From UBA1732 sp045114235 (GTDB taxonomy: Bacteria; Verrucomicrobiota; Lentisphaeria; Victivallales; UBA1829), in contig JBGUKB010000122.1 of the NCBI GenBank assembly GCA_045114235.1, positions 1-29,353 of the forward strand: a stretch of 29,353 bases of DNA, given 5' to 3'. The position numbers and the translations under genes were made by a program. How positions within the stretch are numbered: the first letter of the stretch is position 1; every line of letters begins with the position of its first letter. Positions 1 to 8,194 of this stretch are shown here, one piece after another. A model generated the notes under the pieces. It saw only the letters and a list, made by a program, of their open reading frames with translations. It ran no database searches and was not told the DNA's origin.

Positions 1-849
1 GCGTTCCGCCTGACCTTCCTCGTCGACGGCGAAAAGCGCGCCGAACGCAACGTCCGCCAGCTCGAACTGGCGCTCCCGGACGGCGGCACGCCCGATCCGA
101 ACGTGCCCATGACCGCCGGATACACGGTCCTCTTCGAGGGCCAGTACATGCCGAACGCCGACGGCGACTACAACTTCAAGATCGAAGGGCCGACCAAGGC
201 CGACGACCAGCTGAGCTTCAAGGTCGACGGCAAGGAAGTCGCGGTCGCGAACGACGGCGCCGCCACGGTCAAACTCTACCGCGGCGTCCCCGCCCAGCTC
301 GCCATCTCCATGACCAAGAAGACCGCGCAGCGCTTCAACGTCCTCTGCTTCCCGCCGAACGGCAATTCCGTCGATGTGAACGCGGTCGTCGAGCTCGCGA
401 AGTCCGGCACGCAGGTCATCGTCCTCAACGACGTGGAAAACTGGGCTCCGACCATCGCCGCCGCGAACGGCAAGCTCAAATACCTCGGCAACTTCCGTCT
501 CGGCAACAACTGGGTCGGTGGCCAGTATTTCTGCAAGGACCACCCCGTCTTCGACGGCTTCCTGAAGCCCGCCGTGCTCGACTATGCGTTCGACGCCGCG
601 GTCTCCAATCCGCGTTCTGCCATCATCATGGAGGGCGACGAAGAGCTCATCGCGGGCGCGTGGCACTCCCTCGGCTGCCGCATGGGCACCGCCATCGGCC
701 GCGCGAAGACCGGTTCCGGTTCCTTCTTCTACTCCACGCTCGGTCTCACCAACTACAACGACCCCGTGTGCCGCAGACTCCTCTTCAACCTGATCGAGTA
801 CGCAGCCGGACGCGACCGTTCCGACATCGTGGACCGCCGCAACGATTAA
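1..849 (+). CDS. C-terminal part of a large, probably glycoside-hydrolase-like protein (5' end outside window)
   Basis: The reading frame is open from base 1 with no start, so the gene begins upstream; 282 residues are visible. The first 30 or so look like the end of a beta-sandwich domain (RNVRQLELALPDG). Next comes a PA14-like carbohydrate-binding stretch (FEGQYMPNADGDYNFKIEG, about residues 45-110). The last 150 residues resemble the class-I glutamine-amidotransferase-like (ThuA/trimerisation) module at the C-terminus of some GH2-type beta-galactosidases, with HPVFDGF and a final DPVCRRLLFNLIEYAAG helix. I infer an exported or periplasmic polysaccharide-degrading enzyme or its non-catalytic tail. 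No catalytic residues are visible, so the family assignment is tentative. A strong hairpin follows the stop codon. Confidence 0.5.
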   Translation, partial: AFRLTFLVDGEKRAERNVRQLELALPDGGTPDPNVPMTAGYTVLFEGQYMPNADGDYNFKIEGPTKADDQLSFKVDGKEVAVANDGAATVKLYRGVPAQLAISMTKKTAQRFNVLCFPPNGNSVDVNAVVELAKSGTQVIVLNDVENWAPTIAAANGKLKYLGNFRLGNNWVGGQYFCKDHPVFDGFLKPAVLDYAFDAAVSNPRSAIIMEGDEELIAGAWHSLGCRMGTAIGRAKTGSGSFFYSTLGLTNYNDPVCRRLLFNLIEYAAGRDRSDIVDRRND

Positions 850-903
850 GGCGGCAAGCTCAGATCCGCAAATCATCCGGCAGGCATTGACCCGCCGGTT
901 TCA

Positions 904-945
904 CGGCGGCAGTTCTCTTCACCGGGGACTGCCGCCGAACTCTTT
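904..945 (+). terminator. Intrinsic terminator of the first gene
   Basis: A perfect 10-bp inverted repeat, CGGCGGCAGT (904-913) with ACTGCCGCCG (928-937), has a 14-nt loop and is followed by AACTCTTTT. It lies 55 nt after the stop codon at 849. The T-tract is short and interrupted. Confidence 0.55.
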
Positions 946-961
946 TCCGACCGGTCAGATT

Positions 962-995
962 GAGAAAAGGACAAGCCGGATCAATATGTCCGGCT
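962..995 (-). terminator. Intrinsic terminator of the nnr/5'-nucleotidase operon
   Basis: Read on the minus strand, AGCCGGA (989-995) pairs with TCCGGCT (974-980) around an 8-nt loop, followed by TGTCCTTTTCT. It is about 80 nt downstream of the 5'-nucleotidase stop and back-to-back with the plus-strand terminator at 904-945. Together they explain most of the 227-nt gap between the convergent genes. Nothing else is evident in that gap. Confidence 0.5.
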
Positions 996-1076
996 GAGCT
1001 TGTTTGCGCCGAAAAATGCTCCCGCGGAAGAACGCCGTTACCGGGCGCAGGCAGCCTTGCCGCCGCCATGCTTTGC

Positions 1077-2015
1077 TCAGGCGTCCTTGCCGTCGCCGAC
1101 GCAGCCGAAGGGGATGTGCACGGAGGGTGTGTACTCCTTGGCGGCTTCGAGGTGGGGCGACCACTGGTCGTCGAAGTAGATGTGGGGGCGGAGCTGCTTC
1201 AGGATGCGGCTTTTGTTCATGCCGCCGAGCGTGAACGTCTGGTCGACGGTGATGTTCCAGTCGCGGAGCGTGGTGGCGAGGCGCCATTGCGCCGGGCCGT
1301 TGCGCGCGGTCACGATGGCGGTGCGCAGGAACCTGTGGTACTTCGGGTCGGCGCTGCGGCGTTCCTCCTCCATGGTGTGCAGGCGGCCGAGCTTGGCGAA
1401 GAGGTCGGCGAGGGGGCCGGGGCCGAGCGGGATGCGGGAATGGGTGGATTCGGATTTCCAGAACTTGTCGATGCCGCCGGACTGGAAGACCTGTTCGGCG
1501 CTGTCGTCGGCGAGCACGCCGTCGAAGTCGAACGCCACGCGGAGTTCGTCGTCGTTTTCGTCGTCGTTGAGCTTGCTTTCCAGCACGTAGCCCGCGGCGA
1601 ACCCGCGGCGGATGGCGTCGCGCACGTCGGCTTCGTTGCCGGAGAGGAAGAGCGAGACGTTGTAGGCGTCGATGTAGTCCACGGGATGTCCGTCGGTGAG
1701 GAACGCCGAGCGCGTGATGCCGAGGCCGTAATGGTCGATGCAGCGGAGCACGCGGTTTCCGGTGTCCGGGTCGTTGTGGCTGAGGAGGACGACCTCGACC
1801 GGCTGGATGTCCGGGAAGATCTCGTTGAACTTCAGGAAGCGCCGGATGAACGGGAACGCGATGCCGGGCTCGAGGACGGTGTCCTCGTGTTCGCGCTGGT
1901 ACTTCCGGTAGGCGGAAAGTCCCTTGCTGCGGTAGATCTCGTCGGCGACGTCCAGGCGGAAGAGCGCGCTGGAGGCGACCGCGATGACGAGCTTGTCTTC
2001 GATAGGGAACGCCAT
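1077..2015 (-). CDS. Cytosolic 5'-nucleotidase (cN-I-like family)
   Basis: This 312-residue protein resembles the bacterial 5'-nucleotidase family related to eukaryotic cytosolic 5'-nucleotidase I (PF06189), which dephosphorylates nucleoside monophosphates. The HAD-type motif AFDFDGVLADD carries the probable nucleophile and acid/base Asp163 and Asp165. An N-terminal segment (VVLLSHNDPDTGNRV) and a late FDDQWSPHLEAA motif are typical of the family. There is no signal peptide, so it should act in the cytoplasm. The start is one base after the stop of the upstream nnr gene and has GGAGG 8 nt ahead, so translation is probably coupled. The neighbour suggests a role in nicotinamide or adenine nucleotide turnover; that role is inference, the family call is firm. 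Confidence 0.85.
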   Translation of the reverse strand: MAFPIEDKLVIAVASSALFRLDVADEIYRSKGLSAYRKYQREHEDTVLEPGIAFPFIRRFLKFNEIFPDIQPVEVVLLSHNDPDTGNRVLRCIDHYGLGITRSAFLTDGHPVDYIDAYNVSLFLSGNEADVRDAIRRGFAAGYVLESKLNDDENDDELRVAFDFDGVLADDSAEQVFQSGGIDKFWKSESTHSRIPLGPGPLADLFAKLGRLHTMEEERRSADPKYHRFLRTAIVTARNGPAQWRLATTLRDWNITVDQTFTLGGMNKSRILKQLRPHIYFDDQWSPHLEAAKEYTPSVHIPFGCVGDGKDA

Positions 2016-2016
2016 G

Positions 2017-3549
2017 TCAGATGCCTCCGGTGCGGATGAAGTCGAACGCGCGCGGAATGCGCGTCAGCAGGTCGTCGGCGATCAGGCCGCGCAGGGCGAG
2101 CGGGGCGTCCAGTTCGCCGAGCAGGCCGTGCAGGAAGACGCTGTTCTTTGCCGCCGTGAAGAGGGAATCCGAGGAAGGCGCAAGCGCGGCGACGATGCCG
2201 GAGAGGAGGTCGCCGCTGCCTGCGGTCGCGAGCACGGGCGATCCGCTCAGGTTGAGCGCGTAGATGCCGTTCGGCGACATCACGACGGTGCGGACGCCCT
2301 TCAGCACCACATGGAGCGCGGTGAACTTCGCGAGCGCTTCGGCGCGTTCGACGCGGCTGCGTCCGGCGGAGTTCAGCCCGAGCGCCGCCTCAAGGCGTTT
2401 CATCTCGCCCTCATGCGGCGTGACGACCGTGGCGGTGCCGAGTTCGTGCAGCAGATCGGGATGCTTCGCGATCAGGTTCAGCGCATCGGCGTCCAGCAGC
2501 AGCGGACACTGCGCGGAAGCCATCAGTTTCCGCAGGAACGGCACGGTCTCCTCCGCGGTGTTCATGCCCATGCCGGCGGCGATCGAAGTCACGTTCGGCG
2601 GCAGGCTCAGTGCCTCGGCGGATTTCGCCGAGAACACGCCGTTTCCGTCGTCGGGAAGGCGTTTCACGATGAGCGCCTTCGGCGGGGTGCAGACGATCTC
2701 CATGGACGCGGGCACGTAGACGGTCACGAGCCCGGCGCCCGTCCGGAGCGCGGCTTCTGCGGTCAGGAACGGTGCGGACGGGTAGTCGCGGCTGCCGCCG
2801 ATGACCGCCACATGGCCGCGTTTCTGCTTGTAGGTGTCGAACTCGACCGGGTGCAGACTGAGGCTGCGGCGGACGTCCTGAAGTCCGGTGCACGGCACGG
2901 CGCGCATGAGCACAGCGTCGGGCAGTTCGTCCGGCAGTCCGATTTCCACGACGCGGATGCGTCCGCAGAGGGCTGGTCCCTGTCCTTTCAGCATCCCCGT
3001 CTTCGGGTAGCCGAACGTGACCGTGACGTCCGCACGCACGGCCGCGCCGCCTCGCACCTCGCCGTCGTCGGCGTCGAGCCCGGACGGCAGATCGGCGGCT
3101 ATGACCGGGAGGTTCAGGTAGTTTACGAGATTGATCCAGTGGAGCCAGGGTTCCTTCAGCGTGCCGCCGAATCCGGTGCCGAGGAGCGCGTCGATCACAA
3201 TGGAGCCTCGGAGGTCGGCGGCGTGGAGTTCCATGGCGCGTTCGATGGCGTCGGGGAGCTGCGACCAGGCGCGGAGGGCGTCGCCCTTGAACTCGGACGC
3301 CGGGCACGTGTGGAATATCCTGACGCGGTATCCGCGCTCGAACAGCGACTTCGCGGCGACGAAACCGTCGCCCGCGTTGTTGCCCTTGCCCGCCAGTACG
3401 GCGTAGAACCTGCCGCGGTCATGGAACGCCTCGGCTTCCCGTGCGAGCGCCTCGCCCGCGATGGTCATCATGGCCCAGGAATCGACCAGTCCCTGCTGGA
3501 TTGCGGCGGCTTCGACGGAGCGCATGTGCGTACCGGAAATGGCTTTCAT
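2017..3549 (-). CDS. nnr: Bifunctional NAD(P)H-hydrate epimerase / ADP-dependent NAD(P)H-hydrate dehydratase
   Basis: This 510-residue two-domain metabolite-repair enzyme restores NADH and NADPH that have become hydrated. The N-terminal half (about 1-210) is the YjeF_N epimerase, with AGKGNNAGDGFVAA (residues 53-66) and DALLGTGFGG. The C-terminal half is the ribokinase-like dehydratase, with AVIGGSRDYPSAPFLT, LLLDADALN, TPHEGEMKRL, VLKG and ATAGSGDLLSG, which holds the catalytic aspartate. The length matches the usual fused bacterial form. An AGGAGGT ribosome site sits 6 nt before the ATG. It heads a two-gene operon with the 5'-nucleotidase, and is divergent from the membrane protein at 3676 across an AT-rich gap. 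Confidence 0.95.
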   Translation of the reverse strand: MKAISGTHMRSVEAAAIQQGLVDSWAMMTIAGEALAREAEAFHDRGRFYAVLAGKGNNAGDGFVAAKSLFERGYRVRIFHTCPASEFKGDALRAWSQLPDAIERAMELHAADLRGSIVIDALLGTGFGGTLKEPWLHWINLVNYLNLPVIAADLPSGLDADDGEVRGGAAVRADVTVTFGYPKTGMLKGQGPALCGRIRVVEIGLPDELPDAVLMRAVPCTGLQDVRRSLSLHPVEFDTYKQKRGHVAVIGGSRDYPSAPFLTAEAALRTGAGLVTVYVPASMEIVCTPPKALIVKRLPDDGNGVFSAKSAEALSLPPNVTSIAAGMGMNTAEETVPFLRKLMASAQCPLLLDADALNLIAKHPDLLHELGTATVVTPHEGEMKRLEAALGLNSAGRSRVERAEALAKFTALHVVLKGVRTVVMSPNGIYALNLSGSPVLATAGSGDLLSGIVAALAPSSDSLFTAAKNSVFLHGLLGELDAPLALRGLIADDLLTRIPRAFDFIRTGGI

Positions 3550-3619
3550 GGCGCGACCTCCTGTATGTTTTTGCGGAAATAATCCGATTTTGATTTGTCT
3601 TAACGGGGTTTACGGTGTA

Positions 3620-3647
3620 AATTTACTACATCTTTTTTCTTTTTCAA
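3620..3647 (-). promoter_or_regulatory. Candidate promoter of nnr within an AT-rich divergent intergenic region
   Basis: On the minus strand TTGAAA (3642-3647), a 16-bp spacer and TAAATT (3620-3625) lie about 70 nt upstream of nnr. The -10 overlaps a perfect 10-bp palindrome, GTAAATTTAC (3617-3626). I could not place a convincing plus-strand promoter for the gene at 3676 in the same 126-bp region. Its ATG directly follows a T5-C4-T5 run and lacks a close ribosome site. Confidence 0.35.
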
Positions 3648-3675
3648 CATGTATTAAGAGGTTTTTCCCCTTTTT

Positions 3676-5343
3676 ATGGCCATATTCGAAGAAAAACAGC
3701 CCTCGGTCCGCCGGATCGTGCTGATGATTGCCGCGGCGTTCCTCGTTTCCTTCCCGCTCATGCAGATCGGGACGAACGAGCTGTACTCCACGGAGGGCGA
3801 GTACGCAGCGGCGGCGCTTGAGTTCGCCGGGGCGAATACGCTGGTGACCGTTCACGGCACGTTGCCGGACTCGGTGTTCCCTCTGTATCCGGCGCTGGTG
3901 CGTCTGCTGCTGAACTGCGGACTGCCGCTCGAATTCTCCCTGCGGTTCATGTCGCTGCTCCCTCTGGCGCTGCTGGCGCTACTGACGGGGCTGATCTGCG
4001 GGCGTTCGGCGGACCGGCAGGCGGGCGCGGCGGCGGCAGTCGTGGTGCTGACGACGGTCCTGGCAGGCTCGAAAGCGCCGGAGGGGTACCCGCAGCTGCT
4101 GTCCGTGCTGATCGTGTACGGCGGCTGGATGCTGTGGTTTTACCTCGGGTTCGTCCGGTCGAACTGGAACGCGGCGTGGCTTTCGGTCGGAGTGTTCGGC
4201 GGGCTCGCGTTCTATTCCAACGGCCTCACGGCGGTGGTGTACTTCCTCGTGCCGCTGGCGTTCCAGCAGAGGCCTTTCCGGGTGTGGTCGAAACTCAACA
4301 AGCCGGGGCTCCTCGCTGCGATCCTGCTGGGCGCGGTCTTCTTCTTCGCGTGGCTGACGCCTGTCCAGAATTTCCTGGCGGCGAATCCCGAAGCGCCGCA
4401 GGAAGCGTCCGGTTTCCGCATCCTGACCTATTTCAAGGACATCGCGCTCCGCCCGTTCGACGCCGCCTTCCGGTTCTTCCCGTGGTCGCTGATGCTGTGG
4501 GCGCCGTTCTGCCCGGCGCTGATCGCCATCGAACGCAATCCTCTGCTCATCAAATACCATCGGATCCTGTTCGTGGTGCTCGGCCTCCTGATCTGGTTCA
4601 ATCCGCAGACCAAGCCGCGCGATTTCTTCTATCTGCTTCCCGTCGCGTCCGTGCTGGCGGCCTGCAACTACTGGATCCTGGTGCGACGCTATGCCGGAAA
4701 GTTCTTCGGCGTTTTCACGGCCCTGGCGGTGCTGGCGCTCGCGGCGGGCGCGGCGTCCGTCGCCTATCTGGTCCTGCCGCAGGACGTGTTTTCGAAATTC
4801 GCGGTCGGGATCGAGCTGCCGCCCGAAAAACCGGCCTTCTCTTTCCTGATGAAAGCCGAGATCGTCCTGTCGTTCGTCATGGCGCTTTCCGCTCTCCTGC
4901 TGATCCGCATGCGCCGTCCGGTCTGGCTGGCCTATCTTCCGGTTTTTACCTCGTTCATGCTGCTTTTCTGGGCCGTGGTGAATCCTGTCCGGACCATGAA
5001 TGAGAACAAGAGGGTCCTGGCTGACGGCATCCTGACGGCGCTTGCCGAAAAAGATGCTGCGCCGGATGCCGGCCCCGGTCCGGCGGCGCTCTATAAAGAC
5101 CCTGCCATCATGGGGCTGTATTCCGAGGGTTGCTACATCGGGATCCCGATCCGCACGCTTGCCCACGACAAGATCCCGGCGGGCGTCGATCCCGCGTATG
5201 TCCTGACGGCGGGCGTGCCCTCGCATCAGGCGCGCACCTGGACCCGTCTGTACGACAGCGAGTACCGGGGCAAACATCTGTATATCTACAAAGGCGTTCT
5301 TAAAAAGGAGCTTTCCGATGACGACGACTACGACTATGAATGA
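3676..5343 (+). CDS. Multi-pass membrane protein, probable GT-C-fold (ArnT/PMT-like) glycosyltransferase
   Basis: This 555-residue protein has a short cytoplasmic N-terminus, a first membrane segment near 14-31, and about ten to twelve hydrophobic segments. The loop after the first segment carries NELYSTEGEYAAAALEF (residues 34-50). That resembles the acidic E-x-Y loop where GT-C enzymes such as ArnT bind metal or lipid-linked sugar. A periplasmic soluble part follows near residue 440, and the tail is acidic (DDDDYDYE). GT-C enzymes move sugars from polyprenyl carriers to lipid A, glycans or proteins; the acceptor here is unknown. It overlaps rlmN by 26 nt, so they are probably cotranscribed. 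No ribosome site is close to the ATG (AAGAGG is 14 nt away), so the start is not certain. Confidence 0.55.
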   Translation: MAIFEEKQPSVRRIVLMIAAAFLVSFPLMQIGTNELYSTEGEYAAAALEFAGANTLVTVHGTLPDSVFPLYPALVRLLLNCGLPLEFSLRFMSLLPLALLALLTGLICGRSADRQAGAAAAVVVLTTVLAGSKAPEGYPQLLSVLIVYGGWMLWFYLGFVRSNWNAAWLSVGVFGGLAFYSNGLTAVVYFLVPLAFQQRPFRVWSKLNKPGLLAAILLGAVFFFAWLTPVQNFLAANPEAPQEASGFRILTYFKDIALRPFDAAFRFFPWSLMLWAPFCPALIAIERNPLLIKYHRILFVVLGLLIWFNPQTKPRDFFYLLPVASVLAACNYWILVRRYAGKFFGVFTALAVLALAAGAASVAYLVLPQDVFSKFAVGIELPPEKPAFSFLMKAEIVLSFVMALSALLLIRMRRPVWLAYLPVFTSFMLLFWAVVNPVRTMNENKRVLADGILTALAEKDAAPDAGPGPAALYKDPAIMGLYSEGCYIGIPIRTLAHDKIPAGVDPAYVLTAGVPSHQARTWTRLYDSEYRGKHLYIYKGVLKKELSDDDDYDYE

Positions 5344-7498
5344 TCCGAAACCCTTTCTGGCGTCCGCCTCGAAACAGGAGATCGCCGCGGCGCTGAAGGC
5401 GGCGGGACAGCCCGGGTACCGTGCCGACCAGGTCTATGACTGGATCGTGAAGAAGTGGATCGTCGATCCGGCGCTCATGACCAATCTTTCCGCAGCCGCG
5501 AAGGAGGCGCTTTCGGCGGCGTTCCTGTGCCCGTCCGTCGCGATCGAGGCGGAGTATCCCGCCGACGACGGTTCCGCGAAATACCTGCTGCGGCTCCACG
5601 ACGGAGAGACGGTCGAATGCGCCCGGATTCCTGCCGAGGACGGCCGCATGACGTTCTGCCTGAGCTCGCAGGTCGGCTGCCCCGTGTCCTGCGTGTTCTG
5701 TTCCAGCGGCGAATCCGGTCTCACGCGCAACCTCGCCGCGGGCGAGATCATCGAACAGTATTTCCTGCTCTGCCGCAAGCTCGGGCAGGCGCCGGACAAC
5801 GTGGTCATGATGGGCATCGGCGAACCGCTCCTGAATTTCGACAACCTCGTCGCCGCGCTGAACGTGATCACGAACCCGGACGGCGTCGCGCTCGCCCAGC
5901 GCCGCGTCACCATCTCCACCAGCGGCTGGACGCCCGGCATCAAGGCGCTGACCGAACTCCGCAAGCAGTGGAATCTGGCTCTCTCGCTCCACGCCCCGGA
6001 CGACAAGACGCGCGCGATGCTCATCCCCACGAAATTCCGCCGCGACATCCGCGAAATCCTCGCCGCCTGCCAGGAACACCGCGAAGTCACGGGGCGTCTG
6101 CTCACCATCGAATACGTGCTCCTCGCGGGCATCAACGATTCGTCGGAAATGGGGCGCAAGTTCGCGCGTCTCGCCGCCGACGCCAACGCAAAGGTCAACC
6201 TCATCCCGTACAACAAGGCGCGCGGCGCGTTCGAGCGTCCCTCGCGCGAGGCCGTCAAGCGCTTCGAAAACGCGTTGAAGACCCTGCATGTGCCCGTGAC
6301 CGTCCGCGTCGAGAAGGGCGCATCCGCCACGGCCGCCTGCGGACAGCTCCGCGCGACCTCGAAAAAATCCGCCGCGGGAAAGGCCGTCACGGTGTCCGCC
6401 GCCGTCCTGACGCTCCTCGCCGCGGCCTCCTGCTCCTGGTTTTCCTCGCAGCCGAAGGAGCTTTCCGACGGACAGCGCGAGCTCATGGCGCAGGTCGCCA
6501 GCCCGGAAGATGAACTGGCTCCGCTCTACAACGCGCTTTCCGTCACCGACCCGAATTTCATCGACCCGGAGACCGGGCGTACCCCGCTTATGACTGCCAT
6601 CGCGCTTTCCGATGCGCCGCGCGTCTCCGCGCTCCTGGCGTCCAAGGCCGATCCCGACGCGAAGGACGCAAACGGCGTCCGGGCGCTCCACTACGCCGCG
6701 GGCGAACCCGATCCGGCGATCCTCCGCACGCTCATCGTCGCGGGCGCGGACATCAATGCGAAAGGCCGCTCTGGCAAGACGCCCGTCATGGAGGCCGCCC
6801 GCCTCGGGATGCTTCAAAACGTGAAGATCCTCGTTGACGCCGGCGCGAAATTGGATGTGTGCGACGATCTCGACCGCAACGTGGTGATGTTCGGTGCGAT
6901 GGCGAAACAGTCCTCGCTCGAGATCGTGAAACACCTTCTCGAAAACGGCGCGCCGGACTTCACGTTCACCGACAAAGGCGATACGCCGCTTTTCCTCGCC
7001 ATCGACCATGGCAATACCGATACCGCGCTGTACCTGCTCGACAACATTGAAAAATTCGAAGGGAACCAGGGCATCCATGCCGGGCCGGTCAATGTCGAGT
7101 ATACCGTCTTCAACCGTTACAACGAAGCGACGGCCATCGGACTCGCTGCCATGAAGCACGCGATCTTTGCCGGAGACATGAAGATCGTGGAGGCGCTGGT
7201 CGAACGCGACCTGCCGTTGAATTCGAGCGTAAACCGCGTCTACCGGGTCCTGAAACGCACCAATATCGAAGGCTTCCACGAACTCCTCGCACGCAACGGC
7301 GTCATCGAAGACGGCAAGAAGCCGCTTTTCTGGGCTGCCGAGGCCGGGAACGTGCCGATTTTGCAGTACCTCGTGGAACACGGCGCGGATCCGTTCGAGA
7401 TCGACCACGCCGGAAACCGTCCCATCGCCTACGCCCGCAAGCGCGACGCCATAGACTATCTTGAAAAAGTCATGAAAGAAGCCGTACAAGAAGAATGA
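5318..7498 (+). CDS. rlmN: RlmN-type 23S rRNA/tRNA adenine-C2 methyltransferase fused to an ankyrin-repeat domain
   Basis: Residues 1 to about 346 are a complete RlmN, the radical-SAM enzyme that methylates C2 of A2503 in 23S rRNA and of certain tRNAs. The cluster motif is CPVSCVFC (Cys121, 125, 128). The C-terminal catalytic cysteine is Cys341 in TAACGQL. RlmN proteins normally stop a few residues later. Here the frame continues through a basic patch and a hydrophobic stretch ending in AAASC (Cys372), which resembles a lipoprotein signal. It then runs into 340 residues with ankyrin-type repeats (GRTPLMTAIALSDAPRVSALL, GKKPLFWAAEAGNVPILQYL). AAGGAG 7 nt before the ATG fixes the start. The fusion may be real, or the ankyrin part may start separately at an internal GTG (6392). 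It ends in an ATGA overlap with recO. Confidence 0.85.
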   Translation: MTTTTTMNDPKPFLASASKQEIAAALKAAGQPGYRADQVYDWIVKKWIVDPALMTNLSAAAKEALSAAFLCPSVAIEAEYPADDGSAKYLLRLHDGETVECARIPAEDGRMTFCLSSQVGCPVSCVFCSSGESGLTRNLAAGEIIEQYFLLCRKLGQAPDNVVMMGIGEPLLNFDNLVAALNVITNPDGVALAQRRVTISTSGWTPGIKALTELRKQWNLALSLHAPDDKTRAMLIPTKFRRDIREILAACQEHREVTGRLLTIEYVLLAGINDSSEMGRKFARLAADANAKVNLIPYNKARGAFERPSREAVKRFENALKTLHVPVTVRVEKGASATAACGQLRATSKKSAAGKAVTVSAAVLTLLAAASCSWFSSQPKELSDGQRELMAQVASPEDELAPLYNALSVTDPNFIDPETGRTPLMTAIALSDAPRVSALLASKADPDAKDANGVRALHYAAGEPDPAILRTLIVAGADINAKGRSGKTPVMEAARLGMLQNVKILVDAGAKLDVCDDLDRNVVMFGAMAKQSSLEIVKHLLENGAPDFTFTDKGDTPLFLAIDHGNTDTALYLLDNIEKFEGNQGIHAGPVNVEYTVFNRYNEATAIGLAAMKHAIFAGDMKIVEALVERDLPLNSSVNRVYRVLKRTNIEGFHELLARNGVIEDGKKPLFWAAEAGNVPILQYLVEHGADPFEIDHAGNRPIAYARKRDAIDYLEKVMKEAVQEE

Positions 7499-8097
7499 CC
7501 GCGGGCAGCTTCAAAACCCGGTACATGATCCTCCGCAAGACCCCGTTCCGCGACACCAGCCTCGTGGTCGCCGGGATCAGCGCGGACCACGGACGGCTTG
7601 ATTTTGTCCTGAAAGGCGCGCGCGCCATTGGCAAGAAACAGTTCCCGACCGCGGACGTTTTTCGAGAATTTCTCCTCGAATTCCGGCCTTCGCGCCGGGC
7701 GGAATCCATGCCGACGCTCGTTTCCCTGGACCTGGCCGCCTCGCACGACGGCATCGCGCAGTCCATGGACTGCTACCTCGCGGCCTGCTCGTTCGCCGTC
7801 GAAACGCTCCGCCGCGCGCAGCCCATGCTCGAAATGCCGCTGACCTGGCAGGCTTTTTCCGTGATGCTGACCCGCATGGAGCGCACTCTTTCCCCAAAGA
7901 TCCCGCTCATGCTCGCGCGCCTCGCCGTCCTGCGCGAACACGGCATGCTTTCCGACGTCGTGCCGTACCCGGACCTGCTTGCACCGTTGTTCCGCTGCTC
8001 CGTCGACGCCGACGCCCCGTGGCCGGAGATCGACGAAACCGCGCTGAACCGGATCGACGGCTGGGTGGAGACCCGGTGCCGCATGCTCTCCGTATGA
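7495..8097 (+). CDS. recO: DNA repair protein RecO (short form)
   Basis: The N-terminal 80 residues form the RecO OB-fold signature (YMILRKTPFRDTSLVVAGIS, then HGRLDFVLKGARAIGKK). An alpha-helical remainder follows. RecO loads RecA onto SSB-coated DNA in RecFOR recombination and gap repair, in the cytoplasm. At 200 residues it is shorter than typical RecO (about 240), and the four-cysteine zinc site found in many family members is absent. The ATG overlaps the stop of the RlmN-ankyrin gene (ATGA), so translation is probably coupled. Sequence similarity is limited to the N-terminal domain, but the length, order and motif make RecO the best call. Confidence 0.75.
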   Translation: MTAGSFKTRYMILRKTPFRDTSLVVAGISADHGRLDFVLKGARAIGKKQFPTADVFREFLLEFRPSRRAESMPTLVSLDLAASHDGIAQSMDCYLAACSFAVETLRRAQPMLEMPLTWQAFSVMLTRMERTLSPKIPLMLARLAVLREHGMLSDVVPYPDLLAPLFRCSVDADAPWPEIDETALNRIDGWVETRCRMLSV

Positions 8098-8145
8098 CCG
8101 TTTTCCGGTTAATTTGAGGCAAGACTCGAACAAAAAGCCGGAAAA

Positions 8146-8183
8146 AACGCAAATCCGTGTAGATTCGGCGGAAAAGTTGCGTT
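8146..8183 (+). other. Hairpin downstream of recO
   Basis: AACGCAA (8146-8152) pairs with TTGCGTT (8177-8183), with an inner TCCG/CGGA pairing (8154-8157 with 8169-8172). Only a short pyrimidine stretch follows. It could be a weak recO terminator or a 3'-end stabiliser. Confidence 0.3.
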
Positions 8184-8194
8184 CTTAATGGTGT

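Noticed and set aside
5300..7489. A 729-codon minus-strand open frame opposite rlmN-ankyrin
   Set aside because: It mirrors the real gene through high GC at third positions, lacks recognisable domains, and the plus strand has RlmN motifs and a ribosome site.
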